From positions 1,116,001 to 1,180,000 of the forward strand of contig NZ_JAPEMM010000002.1 in assembly GCF_026342735.1 (NCBI RefSeq): DNA of 64,000 nucleotides, read 5' to 3'. The stretch is from Streptomyces sp. NBC_00193 (GTDB taxonomy: Bacteria; Actinomycetota; Actinomycetes; Streptomycetales; Streptomycetaceae). Both the position numbers and the translations under genes were made by a program. This document shows, piece after piece, positions 34,330 to 42,633 of this stretch; within the stretch, counting starts at the first letter, position 1, and the number at the start of each line of letters is the position of its first letter. Under the pieces are notes generated by a model. The model worked only from the letters and a program-made list of their open reading frames with translations, was not told the origin of the DNA and did no database searches.

Positions 34330-35130
34330 CTCCAGCAGCCGCGCGATCCCGTCCAGGACGCAGCGCAGGCCGAAGTCCCACACGGTCTCGGGGCTGTACC
34401 CGCCGACCGCGCTGCCGACCCGCCCGGCGAGGGGGTAGCGCTCGGGGTCCATGGCCCGTTCCAGCAGCGGGGCGCTGAGCTCCCACCACTCCTGGTCGCT
34501 CTGGCGGGCGTTGTGCGCGGCGGTGTCGGCGGCGGCCAGGGCCTGCGCGTGGACGAAGCCGAGGAGGTGGGTCAGGGCGGCGTCCATCTCCACGTCGGTG
34601 AGGCCGATGCCCTCGAAGGCCGCGAGCTCGCACTCGTACTTGCCGATCACTCCGGGGCCCAGCGGGGGCCGGGTGACGGACACCTCGCCCATCCACGGGT
34701 GCCGCAGGTACAGCGCGCGGTTGTCCTCGGCGACGCGGGCGACCTTCTCCCGCCATGACTCCTCGGGGCCCGGCTCGCCGCGCTCCATGGCCAGGTACGC
34801 GGCGTCCAGCATCAGGTCGAGCAGCTCGGCCTTGCCGGGGACGTAGGTGTAGAGGGTCATGGGGGTCACCCCCAGCCGCTGGGCCAGCGCCCGCATGGTC
34901 AGTGCGGCCAGCCCGGCCCCGCCGCCCTGCCCCGCCTCGTCGGCGAGCGCGATCGCACCGTCGACGACGGCGTCGACGGTCAGCCCCTGCCGGGGCCCGC
35001 GCCGCCCGCTGGGCGCCCCCTGCCCCGGCTCGCGCCACAGCAGCTCCAACGTGCGGACGGGGTCGCCCGCGCCGCTCCGGTCCGTGGTCACTCCCGACCC
35101 CTTCCCGCCGCCTTCCGGCAGCCTGCTCAT
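34321..35130 (-). CDS. TetR-family regulator
   Basis: 269 residues with an Arg/Gly-rich start, HTH around LTMRALAQRLGVTPMTLYTYVPGKAELLDLMLD (recognition helix TPMTLYTYV) and a TetR_C-type ligand domain. It is divergent from the VOC gene, and two TAC-N3-GTA dyads fill the 67-bp gap, so autoregulation and control of the VOC gene are likely. ATG 35130 is used; starts some codons downstream are possible. Confidence 0.85.
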   Translation of the reverse strand: MSRLPEGGGKGSGVTTDRSGAGDPVRTLELLWREPGQGAPSGRRGPRQGLTVDAVVDGAIALADEAGQGGGAGLAALTMRALAQRLGVTPMTLYTYVPGKAELLDLMLDAAYLAMERGEPGPEESWREKVARVAEDNRALYLRHPWMGEVSVTRPPLGPGVIGKYECELAAFEGIGLTDVEMDAALTHLLGFVHAQALAAADTAAHNARQSDQEWWELSAPLLERAMDPERYPLAGRVGSAVGGYSPETVWDFGLRCVLDGIARLLERG

Positions 35131-35139
35131 TTAACTTTC

Positions 35140-35163
35140 TACGCTGTATAGAATACTGTGTAT
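35140..35163. promoter_or_regulatory. Two TAC-N3-GTA dyads between TetR and VOC genes
   Basis: TAC-GCT-GTA at 35140-35148 and ATAC-TGT-GTAT at 35153-35163, 14 bp apart. The region is AT-rich and also holds likely promoter elements of both divergent genes. Confidence 0.55.
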
Positions 35164-35197
35164 AATGAAATTCCGAGCCGCGACACCAGGAGGACCC

Positions 35198-35605
35198 ATG
35201 CGGATCACCGCTACCGCCATCTGCCTCACCGTCGAGGACACCACGACCTCATCCACCTTCCTGACCAGGCACTTCGGATTCAAGGAAACGATGGCCGCCG
35301 AAGGCTTCGCTTCCCTCTCCCACCCCGACGGCCCGAACGTGGTCTTCGTACGGCGCGGCCTGGAGGTGCTCCCCGAGGAGCTCCGCGAGCAGCACGCCGC
35401 CGGGGTGCTCCTCGCGTTCACCGTGGCCGACCTGCCCGCCGAGTACGAGCGGCTGCGCGCCGAGGGCGTCCCGATCGTCATGGAGCCGCGCGTGGAGCCC
35501 TGGGGCGAGCGGGTGTTCCTGGTGGCCGACCCCAACGGCGTGATCATCGAGCTGGTCGACTGGGTCGAGACCGCGGCCGAGCCGGCCGCCGGCACCACCG
35601 CCTAG
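35198..35605 (+). CDS. VOC-family (glyoxalase/bleomycin-resistance fold) protein
   Basis: 135 residues with two beta-alpha-beta-beta-beta units; ends with the metal-strand segment VFLVADPNGVIIELVDW. Such proteins are small dioxygenases, lyases or drug-binding resistance proteins. The TetR neighbour and shared operator suggest that it is induced by a ligand, possibly a toxic compound that it binds or changes. ATG 35198 with a strong AGGAGG site. Confidence 0.88.
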   Translation: MRITATAICLTVEDTTTSSTFLTRHFGFKETMAAEGFASLSHPDGPNVVFVRRGLEVLPEELREQHAAGVLLAFTVADLPAEYERLRAEGVPIVMEPRVEPWGERVFLVADPNGVIIELVDWVETAAEPAAGTTA

Positions 35606-35615
35606 CCGGGCGGGT

Positions 35616-36689
35616 TCACCCCGCGGCGATCCCGGGGCCGTCACCGGCCAGCGGGGCGAAGAAGCGGGCCACGTCCTGCTCGGTGACCTCGCCGAGGGTG
35701 GGCGGGGACCAGCGCGGGCTGCGGTCCTTGTCGACGACCTGCGCCCGGATGCCCTCGACCAGGTCGGGGGAGGTCAGCGCATTGCAGGAGACCCGGAACT
35801 CCTGTTCCAGCACCGGTTCCAGCGCGCCGAGCGCGGCGGCCCGGCGCACGGCCTCCAGGGTCACCTTGAGGGCGGTCGGGGACTTGGCGAGGATCGTCTC
35901 GGCGGCCTCCTTCGCCTCCGGCTCCCCGTATCCGAGCAGCCGATCCACGATCTCCTCCACGGTGCCGGCGGCGTAGCAGTGGTCGATCCAGCCCCGCGCT
36001 CCGGCCAGCGCCGCCGGCCCGGCATCGGCGGCGTACCGGCCCAGCACCTCCCGGGCCGGGGCCCCGGCGAGCTCGGCGGTCAGCTCCGGCAGCCGGTCGG
36101 CGGGGACGAAGTGGTCGGCGAGCCCGCACAGCAGCGCGTCGGCGGCGCCCACCGCGGAGCCGGTGAGGGCGAGATGCGTGCCGAGCAGGCCGGGAGCGCG
36201 GGCCAGCAGGTGGGTGCCGCCGACGTCCGGGACGAAGCCGATGCCGGTTTCAGGCATGGCGACGCGGGAGCGCCCGGTGACCACGCGCACGCTGCCGTGG
36301 GCGGACACGCCGACTCCGCCGCCCATCACGATGCCGTCCATGAGGGCGACGTAGGGCTTGGGATAGCGGGCGATGTACGCGTTGAGCCGGTACTCGTCGC
36401 GCCAGAAGGCGGCCGAAGCCCGCGTCCCGGCCTTCGCGTCGTCGTGGATGGCCCGGATGTCCCCGCCCGCGCACAGCCCCCGGTCACCGGCGCCGCGGAT
36501 GAGCACCTGCTCCACGCCCGGATCCCGCTCCCAGCCGGTCAGGGCCTCGGCGATGCGGAGCACCATGGGGTGGGTGAGGGCGTTGAGGGCCCTGGGGCGG
36601 TTGAGGGTGATCACCCCGGTGCGGCCTTCGACGGCGCACAGGACGGTGTCGGCGGTGTCGGCGGCTGCGGTGTCGGCTTCGATCTTCAC
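35616..36689 (-). CDS. 3-hydroxyisobutyryl-CoA hydrolase / enoyl-CoA hydratase family
   Basis: About 357 residues, crotonase fold: LCAGGDIRAIHDDAK near residue 65, GIVMGGGVGVSAHG oxyanion region and PETGIGFVPDVGG with the family glutamate and aspartate, and the C-terminal FRVSCNALTSPDLVEGIRAQVVDK typical of valine-pathway HIBYL-CoA hydrolase. It would convert 3-hydroxyisobutyryl-CoA to the free acid in valine breakdown. GTG 36689 is the most probable start. Confidence 0.88.
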   Translation of the reverse strand: MKIEADTAAADTADTVLCAVEGRTGVITLNRPRALNALTHPMVLRIAEALTGWERDPGVEQVLIRGAGDRGLCAGGDIRAIHDDAKAGTRASAAFWRDEYRLNAYIARYPKPYVALMDGIVMGGGVGVSAHGSVRVVTGRSRVAMPETGIGFVPDVGGTHLLARAPGLLGTHLALTGSAVGAADALLCGLADHFVPADRLPELTAELAGAPAREVLGRYAADAGPAALAGARGWIDHCYAAGTVEEIVDRLLGYGEPEAKEAAETILAKSPTALKVTLEAVRRAAALGALEPVLEQEFRVSCNALTSPDLVEGIRAQVVDKDRSPRWSPPTLGEVTEQDVARFFAPLAGDGPGIAAG

Positions 36690-36717
36690 GCCGTCCAGTA
36701 TGGAGGGCGCGGGTGTC

Positions 36718-38481
36718 CTACGGAGCGGACAGCAAGGCGACGTAGCCGGACAGGGCTGCCGCCGTGCCGGACAGCGGGAAACGGGCGCCGAGGTACCCGT
36801 CCGGGCGTACGAGGAATCCGGTCGGGCCGTCGGCGCCGTACATCCGGGCGAACTCCCCGGCGGCGTCCCGGTATCCGGGGACGGGGGCGGGCAGGTCGGC
36901 GGACGCGTCGAGTGCGGCCTCACGGGCGAGGACGACCACGGTGCGCGGGCCGGTGGCGCCGTCCGCGGAGCCACCCTCCGCACCGCTCTCCTCGGCGACC
37001 TCGGCCAGCGCCGGGCCCACGGCCCGGGCCTGCCCGGCGGCCTCGGCCAGGGCCGCGCCGTCGTCCCCGTACAGGAGCACCACGTGGCCGGCCCGGCCGC
37101 GCAGGACGTCGAGCAGCCGTGCGGGGTAGGCGGCGAGGGGCAGGGTCAACCCGCTGCAGTCCGGGGCCCGTTCGCCGGGCTGCGGTGCGTCCGCCGGGCC
37201 GAAGGGGCTGCCGGCGAGCGGGCCGTCGGGGTAGCCGACGAGCAGTTGTGCCTCGCGCAGCAGCACGGTGCGCAGGTCGTCCGGCTCCTTGCCGATGCCC
37301 TGGGTCGCGTGGCGCACGGTCCGGCCGACGACCTCCTCGCCGACGGGGCGGCGCTCGGCGTCGTAGCTCGCCAGCAGCTGGGGGCCGCCCGCTCCCCGGA
37401 GCGCGAGTGCGAGCTTCCAGGCCAGGTTGCAGGCGTCCTGGATCCCGGTGTTCATGCCCTGGGCGCCGGTGGGCGGGTGGATGTGGGCGGCGTCGCCCGC
37501 GACGAAGACGCGCCCGTCGCCGTACCGGTCGACGATGCGGTGGCTGATGCGGAACACGGAGGACCAGCGCATCCCGGAGACCGTGGCCGGGGCCGGGGCG
37601 AGCCGGTCGACGACGGCCTGGATGTGGGAGAGCTCGGGAACCCGGCCCCCCTCCAGCCCGTGCAGCACGCCGTCACCCGCTCCGGGGCCCCCGGCCGAGC
37701 CCGCTGCCGGTCCGCCGGCCGGCCGTGCGGAGAGTTCGGGCGGGACCAGCATCGACATGCGGTAGCGGCCCCGGCCGGGGAGCGGGATGCAGACCAGCAC
37801 GTCGTCGGTGGCCCCGTCGACGCCCTGGTGCATGGACCGCAGGCCGTACCCCTCGGGCAGGTCCCAGTCGCTCACGACGTCGGCCAGCATGTACTCCTCG
37901 GCGAAGGCCCCGCCCTCGTAGGAGAGTCCCAGCCCCTTGCGCACGGTGCTGTGCGCTCCGTCGCAGCCGATGAGGTAGCGGGTGCGCAGCTCCTCCTCGC
38001 CGCCGGACGCGGTGCGCAGGAGGCTGGTGACGCCCCCGGCGGACCCGTCACCGTCACCGCCGCCGTCCTGGGTGAACGACAGCAGTTCGGTGCCGCGTTC
38101 GATGACGGTGCCCAGCGCCGCGAGGTGCTCCTCGAGGATCCGCTCGGTCTCGTACTGCGGCAACGCGGCGAACCGGTACGGCACTTCGGGAGGCAGCATG
38201 AGCTCGATCCGGGCCTGTTCGGTGCCGTTGACGTAGATCAGCTGACCGCGCAGGGGCACGGCGGCCTCGATGACGGTGCGGGCCAGGCCCATCCGGTCCC
38301 AGATCTCCAGCGTGCGCGGCTGGATGCCGACCGCCTTCGCGTACGGCAGCCGGGCCGGCAACCGGTCGACGAGGCGACAGCTCACGCCGTGCCGGCGCAG
38401 TTCCGCCGCCGCGCTGAGGCCGACCGGACCGGCGCCCACGACCAGTACGTCCGTCGTCGGGGCGTGCGCCCTGCTCGCCAT
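36718..38481 (-). CDS. FAD-dependent aromatic monooxygenase (PheA/TfdB type)
   Basis: 587 residues. FAD motif VVGAGPVGLSAA at the start, middle DG motif IGCDGAHSTVRKGLG, and GDAAHIHPPTGAQGMNTGIQDACNLAWKL; a thioredoxin-like C-terminal domain ends it. These are class A flavin hydroxylases that act on phenols, polyketides or rifampicin (Rox). A Gly/Ala-rich insertion (about 245-270) is not typical. The AraC regulator gene lies 84 bp upstream on the same strand. Confidence 0.88.
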   Translation of the reverse strand: MASRAHAPTTDVLVVGAGPVGLSAAAELRRHGVSCRLVDRLPARLPYAKAVGIQPRTLEIWDRMGLARTVIEAAVPLRGQLIYVNGTEQARIELMLPPEVPYRFAALPQYETERILEEHLAALGTVIERGTELLSFTQDGGGDGDGSAGGVTSLLRTASGGEEELRTRYLIGCDGAHSTVRKGLGLSYEGGAFAEEYMLADVVSDWDLPEGYGLRSMHQGVDGATDDVLVCIPLPGRGRYRMSMLVPPELSARPAGGPAAGSAGGPGAGDGVLHGLEGGRVPELSHIQAVVDRLAPAPATVSGMRWSSVFRISHRIVDRYGDGRVFVAGDAAHIHPPTGAQGMNTGIQDACNLAWKLALALRGAGGPQLLASYDAERRPVGEEVVGRTVRHATQGIGKEPDDLRTVLLREAQLLVGYPDGPLAGSPFGPADAPQPGERAPDCSGLTLPLAAYPARLLDVLRGRAGHVVLLYGDDGAALAEAAGQARAVGPALAEVAEESGAEGGSADGATGPRTVVVLAREAALDASADLPAPVPGYRDAAGEFARMYGADGPTGFLVRPDGYLGARFPLSGTAAALSGYVALLSAP

Positions 38482-38565
38482 GGGGGTCCTCCCGATCGCC
38501 CTGCCCCGAACCGGTTCCCTGCCTCCATGCTGACCCGGTGCGGCGCGGACGGCCAGACGAACCGG

Positions 38566-39318
38566 TCAGCCCTCCTTGGCGTGCGCGCCCGGGGTGTGCC
38601 CGAAGGCACGCCGGAACACGTCGATGAACGCGCTCGCCGAGGACCAGCCGCAGCGGTGCGCGACCGCGGTCACGGGGGTGTCCACCGCCAGCAGCCGCAG
38701 TGCGTGGTGCAGCCGCAGCTGGGTCCGCCACTGGGGGAAGGTCATGCCCAGCTCGGCGCGGAACAGTCGGCTCAGGGTCCGCTCCCCCGCCCCGGCCCCG
38801 GCCTGCGCGGAGAGTTCCGCCAGTCCGCGCGCATCGGCGGGGTCCGCGTACAGCAGGGCGCACACCGCGGCCAGCCGGGGGTCGGAGGGAGCGGGCAGGT
38901 GCAGCGGCTGCAGCGGCGAGGCCCGCAGCTGGTCGAGCAGCACCGCCAGCATCCGGCGCCGCTCGGCGCTGCCGTCCTGCGGGGCCCGGGTGTAGGCCAG
39001 GATCAGCTCGCGCAGCAGGGGGCCGACGGCGAGCACGGCCGGGGCGGTGAGCGAGAGCGGGTTGAGGTGCGTGGGCAGACCCACGCAGTGCAGGTCGACG
39101 CGGCCGAAGGCCCGGTGCTCGTGCACGGTCCCGGCGGGGATCCACAGGGCGCGGGTGGTGGGCGCCACCCAGGTACCGGCGTCGGTGGTGACGGACAGCA
39201 CCCCGGACCCGGCGTAACAGATCTGGTGGTCGTCGTGGCGGTGCGGATCGATGCCGTGGTGGGTGTCGAGCTCGCGGATGCTCGTCGCTGCGCGCGGGGT
39301 GTGGCGGATTTCCTGCAT
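38566..39318 (-). CDS. AraC-family regulator
   Basis: 250 residues: cupin sensing domain (HHGIDPHRHDDHQICYAGSG) followed by two HTH segments (LAELSAQAGAGAGERTLSRLFRAELG and AVAHRCGWSSASAFIDVFRRAFG). It is divergent from the MFS gene at 39373 with only 54 bp between them, so it probably controls this transporter, and perhaps the flavin monooxygenase behind it. ATG 39318. Confidence 0.9.
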   Translation of the reverse strand: MQEIRHTPRAATSIRELDTHHGIDPHRHDDHQICYAGSGVLSVTTDAGTWVAPTTRALWIPAGTVHEHRAFGRVDLHCVGLPTHLNPLSLTAPAVLAVGPLLRELILAYTRAPQDGSAERRRMLAVLLDQLRASPLQPLHLPAPSDPRLAAVCALLYADPADARGLAELSAQAGAGAGERTLSRLFRAELGMTFPQWRTQLRLHHALRLLAVDTPVTAVAHRCGWSSASAFIDVFRRAFGHTPGAHAKEG

Positions 39319-39372
39319 CACCCGGCAATTTATCGGAAGCGGGACGCCCCCGGCGAGAGCGATTCTCGACCG

Positions 39373-40614
39373 GTGACCTCCAAGAGCCCGCCCCGAAGCC
39401 AGAACCCCACCCACCCCAAGCCCTCCGCCTCCGCCCCGGCCCGGCTCCGTACGGCCGCCTTCTCCGCGGGCCACTCCTGCGTGGACGTCTACCAGGGCGC
39501 CGTCGCCGCGCTCGTACCCTTCCTCGTCTCCGAGCGCTCGTACGGCTACGCCGCCGCGTCCGGGATCGTGCTGGCCGCCTCGCTGCTCTCCTCCGTGGTG
39601 CAGCCGCTGTTCGGTGCGCTCACCGACCGGTGGCCGATGCCCTGGCTGATCCCGCTGGCCACGGCCGCCGCGGGGCTGGGCGTGGCCCTGGTCGGACTCG
39701 ACGCGGGGTACGCGGCCACCCTCGCCGCCGTCGCCCTGTCCGGGCTGGGCGTCGCCGCGTACCACCCGGCGGCGGCCCGGCTGGTCCGTACGGCGGGAGG
39801 CCCCGGGCACGGCGCGATGAGCTGGTTCGCGCTCGGCGGCAACATCGGCTTCGCGTGTGCCCCGTTGCTGGTGGTCGGCGCGCTGGCGCTGCCGGGGCCG
39901 GCGGGGTGGTGGCTGCTGGCCGCCCCGGCGGCGCTGGGCGTGTTCCTCAACCGGCCGCCGTCCGCGAAGCGTTCGGCCGCGGACCGCGCGGCCGCAGATC
40001 CGGCTCCGGCCGCGTCCCGGCGCCCCCACGACGACTGGCGGGCCTTCCTGCGGCTCTCCCTGGTGGTCGTCGTGCGCTCGGTCGTCTTCACCGGCCTGAG
40101 CACCTTCATCGCGCTGTACGTCCGCGAGCGCGGCGGCGGCGAAACCGCGGGCGCCGTCGCCCTGTTCGCCCTCTTCGCCGGGAGCGCCGGCGGCACCCTC
40201 CTCGGCGGCCGGCTGGCCACCCGCTGGGGCCGCGTCACCACCGTCCACCGCGCCTACGCGGCCGTGGTGCCGGCCGTCGCGGGCATCCTCTTCCTGCCGC
40301 TGCCGCTGGTGTACGTCTGCTCGGCGCTGGCCGCCACCGCGCTGTACGTGCCGTTCTCCCTCCAGGTCACCCTGGGCCAGGACTACCTGCCGACCCGCAT
40401 GGGCACGGCGAGCGGGGTCACCCTGGGCCTGACCGTCAGCGTGGGCGGTCTCGCGAGCCCCCTGATCGGCGCGGCGGCCGACGCGGCCTCCCTGCGGACG
40501 GCCCTGCTCCCGCTGGCCGTGCTCCCGCTGCTGGCCTGGGCCCTGGCCCGGCGCCTGCCGGAGCCCGCGGAACCGGAGCCCGCGGAGCCGGATCTCACTG
40601 CGGCCCGGGGCTGA
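39373..40614 (+). CDS. MFS transporter, fosmidomycin-resistance (Fsr) type
   Basis: 413 residues, 12 helices. The start segment AGHSCVDVYQGAVAALVPFLV and the YHPAAARL segment are typical of the Fsr efflux subgroup. It carries a Pro/Lys-rich N-terminus and a Glu-Pro-rich tail. Exports a drug-like compound; controlled by the divergent AraC gene by inference. GTG 39373. The last 20 bp overlap the convergent gene. Confidence 0.88.
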   Translation: MTSKSPPRSQNPTHPKPSASAPARLRTAAFSAGHSCVDVYQGAVAALVPFLVSERSYGYAAASGIVLAASLLSSVVQPLFGALTDRWPMPWLIPLATAAAGLGVALVGLDAGYAATLAAVALSGLGVAAYHPAAARLVRTAGGPGHGAMSWFALGGNIGFACAPLLVVGALALPGPAGWWLLAAPAALGVFLNRPPSAKRSAADRAAADPAPAASRRPHDDWRAFLRLSLVVVVRSVVFTGLSTFIALYVRERGGGETAGAVALFALFAGSAGGTLLGGRLATRWGRVTTVHRAYAAVVPAVAGILFLPLPLVYVCSALAATALYVPFSLQVTLGQDYLPTRMGTASGVTLGLTVSVGGLASPLIGAAADAASLRTALLPLAVLPLLAWALARRLPEPAEPEPAEPDLTAARG

Positions 40615-41185
40615 CGGCGCCCTCCCGGGGGCTGGAGCGGTGGACCCGCCAGGCGGCCAGGGCCTGCGGGCGGGTGCCCTCGGGGTGGCGGGTGTGCCAG
40701 TCCCGGAGGAACCGGTTCAGCTCGAACTGGGCCCCGATCTCCCGGGGTTGGGCCGCCAGCGCCCGGGTGGCGTGCCAGTGGGCGACCGCCTCGGCGAGGG
40801 TGCGTCCCGCGCCCTGGGCGACGTAATCCCGCATGAAGGCGTCGAAGTGGAAGCCCGGCCCGATCTCCCGGACGAAGTACTCCCGCAGCACCTGGCTGCA
40901 CCGCTGCCCCGGCGGGATCACGCTGGCCCCGTCCACGGGCGCGGCCAGCTGCCGGCCCGCACCGCGGGCGGGCCGGGAGCCGGCCGGGTCCGGGGCCGGG
41001 GCCGGAAGCCCGTCCAGCGCGGCGGCGATCCGCGCCGTGACCGCGGCCTTCCCGCCTCCGGCGGGAAGGCCCATCCGGCGCGCCAGCGCGGTGAGTTCGG
41101 CCAGCGTCCAGTACCAGCGGGCCAGCTCCGCCCCGCTCAGCCCGGGACTCGGCGCGGGCCGCACTTCACCTTCATTCGTACGCAC
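40595..41185 (-). CDS. SAP-like / DUF6434 protein
   Basis: 196 residues. The N-terminal part (AELTALARRMGLPAGGGKAAVTARI) is a SAP-like helix-extended-helix motif that may bind nucleic acid. The C-terminal part (SQVLREYFVREIGPGFHFDAFMRDYV, then FLRDWHTRHP) matches the DUF6434 style of domain. Function unknown. GTG 41185 is the likely start. Confidence 0.7.
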   Translation of the reverse strand: MRTNEGEVRPAPSPGLSGAELARWYWTLAELTALARRMGLPAGGGKAAVTARIAAALDGLPAPAPDPAGSRPARGAGRQLAAPVDGASVIPPGQRCSQVLREYFVREIGPGFHFDAFMRDYVAQGAGRTLAEAVAHWHATRALAAQPREIGAQFELNRFLRDWHTRHPEGTRPQALAAWRVHRSSPREGAVSPGPQ

Positions 41186-41226
41186 GTTCCCATCCTAGAC
41201 GCCTCACCGCCTCGGCCCGCCCGCGG

Positions 41227-42633
41227 TCAACGGACCCCGGCGTTGCGACGTTCACGGCCGCGCAGGACGTCGAGGGCGAAGAACCTCGTGACCGCCCCGC
41301 CCAGCCCGTCGGGTCCGGAGAACCCGCGGCGGGCCATTTCGACGTCCGGTGACGTGCCGCGCCCCTGCCAGTGGCGCAGGAAGAGCTTCGCGCACATCGG
41401 CGGCGGCGGGACCACCAGCCTGGGCCTGGTCTCCTCCGCGGCCTCGTCGGCCCGGACGACGAGGGCGCACCACTCCTCCCAGTGCTCGGATTCCCGCAGG
41501 CGCGCCAGCACCGCCGGCCGCCAGTCCACCGACTGCCATACGGGCCACACCCGCACCATGAGGAGCCGGATCAGGTCGGCGACGGGGAGCCCGTCCCGTT
41601 CCTCTTCCGTGAACCAGCGGGCGAGGGAGTCCGGCAGCTGCGACCGGCCGTCGAGCCCGATCTTGGCCCGTGCGTACCCTTCGAGCGTCATGCCCCGGGC
41701 GCCCGCGAGCTCCTCCAACAGGCCGGTCAGCACGTCCTCGTGCAGCGCGGGGTAGCCCTCGTCGAACAGCCGGGCGGCGTCCAGTACGTCGAGGTCCGAC
41801 ATCCACCGGCCGGGAGCGTACTCACGGCGGGTCCGGCGGACCAGGGACTGGGTCCGGCTGATGCCGGTGAAGGGCACCTCCGGCGCGACCGGACCGGGGG
41901 TCACCGCGCCCCGGCTCGCGATCGCGCGCAGCGCCGCCATCGCGTCGAGGCGTTTGAGGTCCCACACGCCCGAGGCGATCATCTCCTCCAGCGTCCCCAG
42001 GGATTCGTGGTCCTCCTCGTCCAGCGCCCGCTCGATGTCCTTCCAGCCGCGGTGGGTGAAGGGCAGCGCCGCGGCCGCCGCCACGATGCGCCGTCCGGCG
42101 TCGGGCGCGATCAGCTCGGTCTCGGCGCCCTCCTTGCAGCCGTAGCGGAGGTTCACCAGGGCCACGGTCTGCGCCGGGTACCCCATCTCGGCCGGGCCGT
42201 GCAGGACCCCCACCTCGTCGTCCCCGTCGATCTCGCCGGAGGCGTACATGGTGAAGACGGTGCCGAGGCCCCGCATGCCGCACGGGGCGAGTTCCGCGGC
42301 CCGCAGCGCGCCCATGCTCGCGGCGCCGATCACCTCCGCGCCCTCGGTGAGCACCTGGAGGATCTCCTTGTGGCCGACGGAGCGCCGTTCCCGGAAGTAG
42401 CCGTCGACGACCACGACCACGTCTCCCGGGTGCCACTGGTCGGCGAGGAGGTCGCCCCGGCCCGCGGGCGGGCGCACCTGGGCCTCCGGGAGCACCGCGT
42501 GGACGTCGGCGGCCGAGAGGGTCGGCCCCGCGTAGACGATCACCCTGGACCCGTTCACGCCGGACCCACCCATGCTGCGCTCATTCACGCCGTGCTCATT
42601 CACGCTGTGCCCACTCACGCTGTGCCCACTCAA
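41227..42633 (-). CDS. tfuA: TfuA-like protein, partner of YcaO
   Basis: 468 residues. The TfuA domain starts RVIVYAGPTLSAADVHAVLP and has the conserved VVVVDGYFRERRSVGHKEIL and EVIGAASMGALRAAELAPCGMRGLG segments; a long C-terminal extension (about 230-468) is of unknown role. TfuA works with YcaO in backbone thioamidation, supplying sulfur or helping its transfer. The start TTG 42633 directly follows the YcaO stop and has a perfect GGAGG 8 nt upstream inside the end of the YcaO gene. The first 30 codons are six units of a 15-bp tandem repeat, each beginning with a start-like codon (TTG, GTG, GTG, GTG, ATG, GTG), so several starts are possible. Confidence 0.88.
   Translation of the reverse strand: MSGHSVSGHSVNEHGVNERSMGGSGVNGSRVIVYAGPTLSAADVHAVLPEAQVRPPAGRGDLLADQWHPGDVVVVVDGYFRERRSVGHKEILQVLTEGAEVIGAASMGALRAAELAPCGMRGLGTVFTMYASGEIDGDDEVGVLHGPAEMGYPAQTVALVNLRYGCKEGAETELIAPDAGRRIVAAAAALPFTHRGWKDIERALDEEDHESLGTLEEMIASGVWDLKRLDAMAALRAIASRGAVTPGPVAPEVPFTGISRTQSLVRRTRREYAPGRWMSDLDVLDAARLFDEGYPALHEDVLTGLLEELAGARGMTLEGYARAKIGLDGRSQLPDSLARWFTEEERDGLPVADLIRLLMVRVWPVWQSVDWRPAVLARLRESEHWEEWCALVVRADEAAEETRPRLVVPPPPMCAKLFLRHWQGRGTSPDVEMARRGFSGPDGLGGAVTRFFALDVLRGRERRNAGVR
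42544..42633. repeat. Six 15-bp tandem units at the tfuA start
   Basis: Units such as GCTGTGCCCACTCAC on the plus strand (GTGAGTGGGCACAGC on the coding strand) with growing drift inward. They encode pentapeptides VSGHS, VNEHG, VNERS, MGGSG, VNGSR before the conserved domain. Confidence 0.85.
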
